DNA from: Candidatus Woesearchaeota archaeon
Lineage (GTDB): Archaea; Nanobdellota; Nanobdellia; SCGC-AAA011-G17; GW2011-AR17
Direction of reading: 5' to 3'
DNA: 11,754 nucleotides
NCBI GenBank assembly: GCA_016211095.1
Contig: JACQSW010000005.1
Location: 1-11,754 of the forward strand
Part shown: positions 6,684 through 11,754 of the stretch, piece after piece
How the letters are laid out: the number at the start of each line of letters is the position of its first letter
Numbering within the stretch: the stretch's first letter is position 1
Notes under the pieces: model-generated
The model's input: only the letters and a program-made list of their open reading frames with translations
What the model was told of the DNA's origin: nothing
The model's database searches: none
Program-made: the position numbers and the translations under genes

Positions 6684-7850
6684 ATGCTTGAATTCAAATT
6701 TCCCGACGTAGGCGAAGGAATAACTGAAGGGGAGATTGTTAAGTGGAAGGTAAAAGAAGGCGACACCGTAAAAGAGCATGACATAATCGTAAATATAGAA
6801 ACTGACAAAGCGATAGTAGAAATCCCGGTGCCGAAGGGCGGAAAAATTTTAAAAATATTCCACAAGGAAGGCGAAACAGTCAAAGTCGGGGAAGTACTGG
6901 TAACAATTGGTGAAAAAGGCGAAGGATACAAAGAAACCAAACCTGTAAAAAAAGAAGTGAAAAGGGATACTGGGAGCGTTGTTGGAGTCATAAAAGAAGA
7001 AGAAGAAAAGGGAATCCTTGCCACGCCATCAACTCGGAAGATAGCTAAAGAGCTTAATGTTGATTTAGCCAATATTCATGGAACTGGGCCTGGCGGGAGG
7101 ATAACAGATGAGGATGTTGTTAACTCGACAAAGAAAAATTTGGTTAAAAAAAAGTATGACCTTTACGGTTACGTTGACCGCATCCAATTTAAGGGTGTTA
7201 GGAGAAGCATTTCTAAGAATCTTTTGGAATCAGCTTCTAAGACAGTGAGGGTTACAGCAACAGAAGATGCCGACGCAACCAAACTATTTGAGCTGAGGGA
7301 AAAAGAAAAAGCTAAATTTAAAGATGTCCACCTAACATTTTTGCCTTACATAATCAAGGCGGTTGTGGCTGCCCTAAAAATCCATCCAACGCTTAACTCT
7401 TCACTAAACGAGGAAGAAGGGGAAATAATAGCCAAAAAATATTACAACTTCGGCGTTGCCGTGGACACAGAGGATGGCTTGATAGTTCCAGTCCTTAAAG
7501 GGGTTGATCAGAAAAGCATTGTTCAGCTTGCTAAAGAGATGGAAGTCTTGGCTGAAAAAACGAGGGGAAGAAAAATTGATTTGGCAGACTTGAAAGGCGG
7601 GACATTCACAATAACAAATGTGGGAACTTACGGCGGAATATACTCAACTCCGATAATAAACTACCCTGAGGCGGCAATTTTAGCAACTGGGAAGATAACG
7701 GACAAGCCTTGCGTTGTTGGCGGCAAAATTGTTGTGAGAAAAGTGTTGCCCCTTTCATTAACATTTGATCACAGAATAGTTGACGGGGCAGAAGTTGCCA
7801 AGTTCATGACGACGCTGAAGGATAAGATAGAAAAGTTGGGCTTTCTTTGA
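6684..7850 (+). CDS. pdhC: dihydrolipoamide acetyltransferase (E2) of the pyruvate dehydrogenase complex
   Basis: This 388-residue protein has the full E2 domain order. A single lipoyl domain (about 1-78) carries the lipoylation site in IETDKAIVEI with Lys42. A charged linker (79-108) leads to the peripheral-subunit-binding domain ILATPSTRKIAKELNVDLANIHGTGPGGRITDEDV (spread over 111-145), which docks E1 or E3. A second linker joins the catalytic core (about 165-388) with GVRRSISKNL (171-180), FGVAVDTEDGLIVPV (256-270), FTITNVGTYGG (308-318) and the active-site motif LTFDHRIVDG (359-368; His363, Asp367). The core forms the multimeric scaffold of the complex. It follows pdhB by 6 nt, with GAGGT (6669-6673) as a modest SD. 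It is the last gene of the operon, and no E3 gene follows. The first linker is short and rich in Lys/Glu, not Ala/Pro. Confidence 0.95.
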   Translation: MLEFKFPDVGEGITEGEIVKWKVKEGDTVKEHDIIVNIETDKAIVEIPVPKGGKILKIFHKEGETVKVGEVLVTIGEKGEGYKETKPVKKEVKRDTGSVVGVIKEEEEKGILATPSTRKIAKELNVDLANIHGTGPGGRITDEDVVNSTKKNLVKKKYDLYGYVDRIQFKGVRRSISKNLLESASKTVRVTATEDADATKLFELREKEKAKFKDVHLTFLPYIIKAVVAALKIHPTLNSSLNEEEGEIIAKKYYNFGVAVDTEDGLIVPVLKGVDQKSIVQLAKEMEVLAEKTRGRKIDLADLKGGTFTITNVGTYGGIYSTPIINYPEAAILATGKITDKPCVVGGKIVVRKVLPLSLTFDHRIVDGAEVAKFMTTLKDKIEKLGFL

Positions 7851-7853
7851 GGC

Positions 7854-8654
7854 TTAATCCCTTTTGCCCTCAAAATTCCATTGGTCAGCCTTATACAGCA
7901 TTTCAAGTTTCTTTGCATTTCTCATTTCTTCCCTGCTTAGATTTTCTTGGTAGCATGAAGGGCTGTTTTTTATGAAAGATTCCAGCAAAGCGTTAGCAAC
8001 TTCTTTTGGCGTAGCGCTACAAAGCGAATCAACACTTGCCATATTTTTTTTAATCAAGCCCTCTTCCACGTTTAACACTTTTGCCATTATTTCCTTGTTT
8101 ATATTGTAAAATATTGAGCCGTGCTGCATAACAACGCCACCTTTCCTTATTTGGGCGTTGCCGCATATTTTTTTCCCATCCACAACTACGTCGTTGTGCG
8201 GGGAGGAGAGATCGGCTGCGCAAGCTGCGCCCACATTTTTTTTCATGTCCCCTACTTCTGCTAGTTCTGCGTTTACACCAACATTTTTTAGCCCTTCAAT
8301 TATCCATCCGCAGATTATTTTGTACGTTTCGCTAACTGTTGGAGGCATATTTTTTTCTGGCAGGGCGACTGCGTATGTTATGTCGTTTGGGCTGTGGTAG
8401 AGGTTTTTGCCGCCGGTTATCCTCCTTACAAATTTGAGGTTTAAAGCGTTGCATTCTTTGAGGTTTATTGTGCTGATTGGCTGCCTGTACCCTAACGATA
8501 TTCCCCCACCATTCCAGAAATACACCCTCATAACAGCTTCCCCTGTGTTTTTTACATAATCCATCATGGCTTCATCAATAGCCATATTCATGAATGCGTT
8601 TTTTCTTTCTATGCTAAGAATCCGGCATTTGAGCCCATTATTTTCCAAATCCAT
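7854..8654 (-). CDS. lipoate-protein ligase / octanoyltransferase family (LplA or LipM type)
   Basis: This 266-residue protein belongs to the biotin/lipoyl protein ligase fold family. Signatures are NMAIDEAMMDYV (23-34), MRVYFWNGGGISLGYRQP (42-59), FVRRITGGKNLYHSPNDITYAV (76-97), HNDVVVDGKKICGNAQIRKG (153-172, with the conserved lysine at 161/162) and MQHGSI (176-181). The HND-VVV-GKK segment recalls the RND motif of LplA ligases. The QHGS motif plus Cys145, about 15 residues before GKK, recalls LipM octanoyltransferases. It lacks the C-terminal accessory domain of long E. coli-type LplA; its tail YKADQWNFEGKRD is a family ending. It would supply or attach the octanoyl or lipoyl group on E2 Lys42, working with LipA. 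Transcription converges on pdhC, with 3 nt between stops. ATG 8654 is supported by a TATA box placed for a near-leaderless mRNA. Confidence 0.88.
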   Translation of the reverse strand: MDLENNGLKCRILSIERKNAFMNMAIDEAMMDYVKNTGEAVMRVYFWNGGGISLGYRQPISTINLKECNALNLKFVRRITGGKNLYHSPNDITYAVALPEKNMPPTVSETYKIICGWIIEGLKNVGVNAELAEVGDMKKNVGAACAADLSSPHNDVVVDGKKICGNAQIRKGGVVMQHGSIFYNINKEIMAKVLNVEEGLIKKNMASVDSLCSATPKEVANALLESFIKNSPSCYQENLSREEMRNAKKLEMLYKADQWNFEGKRD

Positions 8655-8894
8655 GATTATATCCTAAAAAACGTGTTATTTATAAAGTTAATCTTGAGGG
8701 GTTTTTTCCTAAAAATATTTAAACATTCTAACATTATATTATAAAGGAATTACACGGGGTTTATGCGGAGATGTGCAAATTTCTCTATAATCCTCTAGCT
8801 GTCTTCCAACAAAAAAAAGTGACAAAATAAATTTTGATGAAAAAACAAAAGAAGGACGGCAAGGTAATAGCTAAACTTAAGGGGTGAAAAAAAA
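8655..8894. other. 240-nt divergent spacer with TATA-like boxes and short leader ORFs
   Basis: The left part holds the minus-strand promoter of the lipoate transferase. On the plus strand there are two TATA-like boxes (AATATTTAAAC around 8713-8723 and TATATTATAAAG around 8735-8746). The second predicts a transcript start near 8766 and so a leader of about 130 nt for the Met-rich gene. That leader contains two short ORFs: 8771-8830 (19 codons, MCKFLYNPLAVFQQKKVTK) and 8838-8888 (16 codons, MKKQKKDGKVIAKLKG). I see no convincing tRNA or strong hairpin in it. Confidence 0.4.
8677..8686 (-). promoter_or_regulatory. TATA box of the lipoate transferase gene
   Basis: The minus strand reads TTTATAAATA, centred about 28 nt upstream of the ATG at 8654. 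Transcription would begin about 2-4 nt before the ATG. There is no proper SD, so this gene is probably translated from a near-leaderless message. Confidence 0.6.
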
Positions 8895-9425
8895 ATGAAA
8901 AAAAGGATGCTTCTTTTGATTGCGGTTTTATTGTTAACTTTGGGTTTAGTCAATGCAATCACTGAACAGGAAATCGAAGAAGCTAAAACGTTGATAGATT
9001 CAAAAGCAGACTGTGGAAGTTTATCAGATTCTCAATTAGAAATTATCGGCGAATATTATATGGAGCAAATGCATCCTGGAGAAGCCCACAAACTTATGCA
9101 TAAAATGATGGGCTTTGAGGAAGACTCGGCTGCAGAAGAGCAGTTTCATATAAGCATGGCAAAAAGGATTTACTGTAATAAGGCTGTAGGTGGAATGATG
9201 GGCTATGGAGGCATGATGGGGATGATTGGTGGAGGAATGATGAATATGATGGGAGGTGGAAACATGATGAATTACGGAATGATGGGTGGAACAACAATGA
9301 TGGGCAATGTAGGATGGGGAATATATGGATTATTTTGGTTCGCACTGCTAAGTTTGGCATTTTCAATCATTTTTTGGCTAACCTACAATTGGCTTGCGAA
9401 AAAAGAGAATGCCAAAAAAAGGTAA
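8895..9425 (+). CDS. secreted, membrane-anchored Met/His-rich protein, possible metal binder
   Basis: I do not recognise a named family. The 176-residue product has a signal peptide (KKR then a hydrophobic core 5-17, likely cleavage after VNA at 21). A helical domain (about 22-95) follows with two cysteines (Cys40, Cys94) and EYYMEQMHPGEAHKLMHKMM (53-72), plus FHISMAKRIYC (84-94). All four histidines (60, 65, 69, 85) lie in this domain. Residues 97-138 form a Gly/Met low-complexity stretch with 15 methionines, mostly as MM pairs separated by glycines. A transmembrane segment (about 142-165) and a basic tail KKENAKKR suggest the Met-rich part faces outward. Met/His clusters like this often bind Cu(I), so copper handling is a reasonable inference. 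ATG 8895 has a good SD (GGGGTGA, 8881-8887). It sits before an oxidative-stress operon but has its own spacer. Confidence 0.8.
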   Translation: MKKRMLLLIAVLLLTLGLVNAITEQEIEEAKTLIDSKADCGSLSDSQLEIIGEYYMEQMHPGEAHKLMHKMMGFEEDSAAEEQFHISMAKRIYCNKAVGGMMGYGGMMGMIGGGMMNMMGGGNMMNYGMMGGTTMMGNVGWGIYGLFWFALLSLAFSIIFWLTYNWLAKKENAKKR

Positions 9426-9462
9426 GGACTAATAAAGGCTTAATAGACCATATTAATAGTCC
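9426..9462 (+). repeat. inverted repeat directly after the Met-rich gene stop
   Basis: GGACTA (9426-9431) and TAGTCC (9457-9462) are perfect 6-bp inverted arms beginning immediately after the TAA stop, with a 25-nt AT-rich loop. The region lies just upstream of the TATA box of the ferritin operon, so it could be a 3' hairpin for the upstream transcript or an operator for the downstream one. The short stem keeps confidence low. Confidence 0.3.
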
Positions 9463-9471
9463 ACAGAAAAG

Positions 9472-9480
9472 CATTTAAAT
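9472..9480 (+). promoter_or_regulatory. TATA box of the ferritin-like/desulfoferrodoxin operon
   Basis: CATTTAAAT is centred about 26 nt upstream of position 9502, which would give a leader of about 24 nt containing the strong SD GGAGGTTGAT (9511-9520). Spacing from box to SD to ATG 9526 is internally consistent. Confidence 0.5.
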
Positions 9481-9525
9481 CAAGAGATTAGTTTTTATTT
9501 AAAAAAAATTGGAGGTTGATTATTT

Positions 9526-9966
9526 ATGGGCAAAAAAGAGATTTTAGAGATGTTGAATAAGGCTTTGGAGCTTGAGCACGCAGCTTATGTGCAGTACCTT
9601 AGCCACGCAGAATTAGTGGATGGCTTGAATGCTATACCAATAATCAGTAAGTTGACTGAGATTGCTGGTGACGAAGCAGAGCACCAAAAAAAATTTAGGA
9701 CGCTCATTGGGGATTTTCTTGGTGGGACGCCGTCGATGGGCATAGCTAAGACATATTCTGCCAAAACGATAAAAGAGATTTTGGAAGTAAACTTGAGGGG
9801 TGAGAGGGAAGCTGTTGATTTCTACAAAAAAATTCTTGAACAGATACACAAGGATAAGGAAAGTTTGCCTTATGAATTTTGGATGCTGGAGCATGAGGTT
9901 AGGCACGTAATAATAGATGAGCAGGAGCATATTGCCGAGTTAAAAATATTATTAGCTCTCAGATGA
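9526..9966 (+). CDS. ferritin-like di-iron protein (bacterioferritin/rubrerythrin superfamily)
   Basis: The 146-residue product is a four-helix bundle with a di-iron ligand set in the right order: Glu17 in LELEHAAYVQY (14-24), Glu50-x-x-His53 in GDEAEHQKKF, Glu93 in RGEREAVDFY (91-100) and Glu132-x-x-His135 in DEQEHIAELK. This E...ExxH...E...ExxH pattern is that of bacterioferritin and related ferroxidases. It lacks the C-terminal rubredoxin domain of classical rubrerythrins, and no heme-ligating methionine is obvious near residue 52. It probably oxidises and/or stores iron, or reduces peroxide. The ATG at 9526 is set by the SD GGAGGTTGAT. It is followed 18 nt later by desulfoferrodoxin, the classic pairing of superoxide reduction with peroxide and iron control. 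Subfamily (Bfr, Dps-like or erythrin) cannot be decided by eye. Confidence 0.88.
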   Translation: MGKKEILEMLNKALELEHAAYVQYLSHAELVDGLNAIPIISKLTEIAGDEAEHQKKFRTLIGDFLGGTPSMGIAKTYSAKTIKEILEVNLRGEREAVDFYKKILEQIHKDKESLPYEFWMLEHEVRHVIIDEQEHIAELKILLALR

Positions 9967-9984
9967 AAAGGGTGATTTCAAATT

Positions 9985-10362
9985 ATGGCTGAAAGACTAC
10001 AAGTTTACAAATGCGCCCTATGTGGTAATATTATTGAGGTTTTGCATGGCGGCCTTGGCGAATTGGTTTGTTGCGAACAACCGATGGAATTGCTCAAAGA
10101 AAAGACGCTAAAGGATGAGGGTAAAGAGAAGCATGTGCCAATTATAGAGAAAACAGCGGCAGGCATCAAAGTTAAGGTTGGCTCTGTGCCGCACCCCATG
10201 GAACAAGCCCATTACATAGAATGGATTGGGATAACTGTTAATGGCGCAGTTTATAAGAAGTTTTTGAACCCTGGAGATAAGCCTGAGGCAGAATTTGCAG
10301 TTAAGCCTGGCAAGATTCAGGCGAGAGATTATTGCAACATCCACGGGTTATGGAAGTCATAA
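9985..10362 (+). CDS. dfx: desulfoferrodoxin, 2Fe superoxide reductase
   Basis: The 125-residue product has both iron sites of a class I (2Fe) superoxide reductase. The N-terminal desulforedoxin domain provides Fe(Cys)4 centre I through Cys10, Cys13, Cys29 and Cys30 (CALC ... CC). The C-terminal neelaredoxin domain provides catalytic centre II through His50, His70, His76, His120 and Cys117 (KHVPII, VPHPMEQAHYIEW, CNIHGLW). The Glu48-Lys49 pair that gates superoxide and protons is present. It reduces superoxide to hydrogen peroxide without releasing oxygen, typical of anaerobes, and takes electrons from rubredoxin or a similar donor, not encoded here. ATG 9985 has the SD GGGTGAT (9970-9976) overlapping the end of the intergenic gap; the gene is co-transcribed with the ferritin-like gene, whose product could handle the peroxide formed. 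Confidence 0.96.
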   Translation: MAERLQVYKCALCGNIIEVLHGGLGELVCCEQPMELLKEKTLKDEGKEKHVPIIEKTAAGIKVKVGSVPHPMEQAHYIEWIGITVNGAVYKKFLNPGDKPEAEFAVKPGKIQARDYCNIHGLWKS

Positions 10363-10375
10363 AAAAACTTTTTTT
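10363..10375. terminator. A-run/T-run bidirectional terminator between convergent genes
   Basis: Just after the desulfoferrodoxin stop, a run of A, a single C and a run of seven T (10369-10375) form a symmetrical A/T element. It supplies a U-tract to the plus-strand transcript and, read from the other strand, to the minus-strand gene ending at 10374. Both genes can therefore end on the same site. Confidence 0.5.
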
Positions 10376-10820
10376 ATTGTTTTTCGATGTTATTACCATT
10401 AGTGTGGTAAGTTTCTTTTAGCTTATTTTCGATTTTTTGGTAGAGGGGAGTATTCTCTATGTTTTTTGCTATTACTGCTTCAACGATTTCCCCTAAGGTT
10501 TTTGCTGCTTCTTCAAAGGCTGTTTTTTCATCTTTCCCTTTGGCTCTTGTTATTGTGTATTTTAGTGCAGATTCTTTAACGGTTTCCTCTAGGGCAAATT
10601 GGATTATGCCTTTTATTTGAAGTTCTGGTATCTGTTCTTGGTAGGGCTCTATTAATTTTGCGCTTAATTTGTATATGTCCTTGGCGAGTTCGCTTTGGAT
10701 ATTGCCCATTGTTTCTTGGTAGCTTTGTTTGAATTCTTGGATATATTTTGCTTTATCTTCTTTGCTTATTTGCAGTGTTTTGCTTTGTTCGTATTTTTCG
10801 ATTATGTTTGTGATTGACAT
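10374..10820 (-). CDS. hypothetical helical protein
   Basis: I do not recognise this 148-residue protein. It is almost entirely predicted helix, rich in Lys, Glu, Gln, Ile and Ala, with no cysteine, no signal peptide and no membrane segment. Residues 1-70 (KYEQSKTLQISKEDKAKYIQ onward) read as long amphipathic helices with short breaks at Pro59 and Pro65. Residues 70-120 contain IIQFALEETVKESALKYTIT and AFEEAAKTLGEIVEAVIAKN, which could form a helical hairpin, and the tail is polar (TYHTNGNNIEKQ). The gene is supported as real by a minus-strand SD (TAAGGAGCT, 10829-10837) 8 nt before the ATG and a TATA box at 10871-10878. It is likely monocistronic, ends on a shared terminator with desulfoferrodoxin, and gives no functional clue from context. 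Confidence 0.7.
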   Translation of the reverse strand: MSITNIIEKYEQSKTLQISKEDKAKYIQEFKQSYQETMGNIQSELAKDIYKLSAKLIEPYQEQIPELQIKGIIQFALEETVKESALKYTITRAKGKDEKTAFEEAAKTLGEIVEAVIAKNIENTPLYQKIENKLKETYHTNGNNIEKQ

Positions 10821-10870
10821 TTTTTTTTAGCTCCTTATTTTTTTTTGTTAGTTTTAGTAGGGTTAGCTTG

Positions 10871-10878
10871 TATATAAA
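10871..10878 (-). promoter_or_regulatory. TATA box of the hypothetical helical protein gene
   Basis: The minus strand reads TTTATATA, a consensus archaeal TATA box. A start about 26 nt downstream (near 10849) would give a leader of about 29 nt that contains the SD TAAGGAGCT. Confidence 0.6.
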
Positions 10879-10916
10879 CCTTTCGGTTTTGTAGCTACTT
10901 AATAGTTAATACACTT

Positions 10917-11747
10917 TTACCGTTTTAGTAAAGAATTAGGGTCCCTTATCCCCGCCACCACGCCATCCAGGCCATTCGCCTCAAATAACTCCTTTAAATT
11001 CTTATAAGGAATAGACTGCTTATTCTTCTCCCTGCATATCAAGTCCATAGCATCAACAAAGCTCTCTAAATGTATAATGCTAATCATCCTCAAGCGCAAC
11101 TCCTCATCAACAGGAAGGTTTTCTTTGCTGAACTCATAACCTTTCCCTGCCATATCAGCTTTAAGCTCATCAAACTCTTTATCGCAATGCTTTTTTAGGT
11201 AGAGGTTTGTGTAAAAATTGGCTACAGCCTCCTCAACAACATCCCTCCTGCGTGCAGCAACAGCTTCCCTGGCAGCCCTCCAAAGATTCTTAAGAGTCGG
11301 CTCATAACTAGTCGGGTCCTTCATCGTTGTCGAATACAAACCCACCTTATCAATAACAGGCACTATCGTATGGAAGCATTCATGAATAACAGAATAAGTT
11401 AAGCATGAAATATAATGAAACATGCCGAATTCAGGATAATCTTCCCCGCCATCAAGTTCAGAACATTCGTTTAATTTACCTAGATTAACCCTAATAACTC
11501 TATCATCCATATTTATCATCATTAAAGTTTTTTTGTGGTCAGACACCAGCTTCTTCAAATCTCGCTTAGCCAACGCCCTAGAAAGCTTAGTCTCAGAAGA
11601 ATCAACCTTTTTTTGGCCCTCCTCAAACAACTCCTCCAACGGCTTAAAACTATAACTGCTCAAATCCAAATGGTAATCTTTCTCCAAAATAGGCTTATGC
11701 TCATTAAAAACAGCCTCTGTATCCCCCAAAATCAAATCCAAATCCAT
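10917..11747 (-). CDS. uncharacterised protein with HExxH zinc-metallopeptidase signature
   Basis: This 276-residue protein matches no family I can name. Its key feature is SVIHECFHTIVP (119-130), an HExxH zinc motif with His122, Glu123 and His126 in a hydrophobic helix. A second helix, DVVEEAVANFYTNLY (169-183), lies 46-47 residues later and offers Glu172 or Glu173 as the third ligand in the gluzincin manner. The N-terminal 80 residues are mixed helical with a charged segment (43-73), and MINMDDRVIRVNLGKLNE (77-94) may be the edge strand common in zincins. There is no signal peptide or membrane segment, so it is probably cytoplasmic. ATG 11747 is the first visible start, but the frame stays open through the two codons left before the window edge, so the true start could lie outside. 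The substrate is unknown. Confidence 0.75.
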   Translation of the reverse strand: MDLDLILGDTEAVFNEHKPILEKDYHLDLSSYSFKPLEELFEEGQKKVDSSETKLSRALAKRDLKKLVSDHKKTLMMINMDDRVIRVNLGKLNECSELDGGEDYPEFGMFHYISCLTYSVIHECFHTIVPVIDKVGLYSTTMKDPTSYEPTLKNLWRAAREAVAARRRDVVEEAVANFYTNLYLKKHCDKEFDELKADMAGKGYEFSKENLPVDEELRLRMISIIHLESFVDAMDLICREKNKQSIPYKNLKELFEANGLDGVVAGIRDPNSLLKR

Positions 11748-11754
11748 ATTTATC

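Noticed and set aside
6674..7072. Minus-strand ORF of 132 codons opposite pdhC
   Set aside because: Its Ser/Thr/Phe/Pro-rich translation is the mirror of the Lys/Glu/Val-rich lipoyl domain; pdhC is unmistakable on the plus strand.
8834..8840. C-box-like TTGATGA, considered as a C/D box small RNA
   Set aside because: No D box (CTGA) or paired C'/D' boxes at a workable distance.
9094..9930. Two minus-strand ORFs (9094-9366 and 9613-9930) opposite the Met-rich and ferritin-like genes
   Set aside because: Their translations (Ser/Pro/His/Leu-rich and Phe/Tyr/Leu-rich) are complements of the sense coding; no SD or family resemblance.

Overview
The window reads as a compact, AT-rich archaeal chromosome segment. 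Upstream of start codons there are archaeal signals: TATA-like boxes of the TTTATATA/TTTAAA type, several placed so that the transcript would be leaderless or nearly so, and strong Shine-Dalgarno (SD) sites of the GGAGGTGAT/GGGGTGA type. Oligo-T runs follow some genes. Short intergenic gaps and small proteins fit a small-genome archaeon. The four-cysteine thioredoxin-like protein and the Met/His-rich secreted protein resemble, from memory, proteins common in DPANN lineages; that placement is inference and no rRNA or other marker is present to test it.

Layout. Positions 1-459 (minus) hold the N-terminal half of a TnpB-type (IS200/IS605 OrfB) protein cut by the window edge. Positions 582-1899 carry 5-formyltetrahydrofolate cyclo-ligase overlapping a DUF1624-like membrane acyltransferase, followed by a separate multi-pass membrane protein (1950-2762). 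Positions 2889-7850 look like one six-gene operon: WrbA-type flavodoxin-like quinone reductase, a small thioredoxin-like protein, lipoyl synthase LipA, and the E1-alpha, E1-beta and E2 subunits of a pyruvate dehydrogenase-type complex. Gaps within it are 17 nt or less, or the genes overlap. A lipoate ligase/octanoyltransferase family gene converges on it from the minus strand (7854-8654), with stop codons only 3 nt apart.

After a 240-nt divergent spacer comes a secreted, membrane-anchored Met/His-rich protein (8895-9425), then a two-gene oxidative-stress operon: a ferritin-like di-iron protein (9526-9966) and desulfoferrodoxin/superoxide reductase (9985-10362). Two minus-strand genes close the window: a helical protein I do not recognise (10374-10820) and an uncharacterised protein with an HExxH zinc-metallopeptidase signature (10917-11747).

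How it works together. LipA and the convergent transferase together could make the lipoyl group on Lys42 of E2, so the window carries the complex and much of its cofactor pathway. E3 (dihydrolipoamide dehydrogenase) is absent here although E2 retains a peripheral-subunit-binding domain, so E3 is expected elsewhere. The co-transcribed WrbA and thioredoxin-like proteins put redox proteins beside an oxygen-sensitive radical-SAM enzyme and a dithiol cofactor. The ferritin and superoxide reductase genes indicate an anaerobe or microaerophile that copes with oxygen exposure. No CRISPR array, tRNA, rRNA or replication origin was seen. No gene-free stretch exceeds 300 nt.
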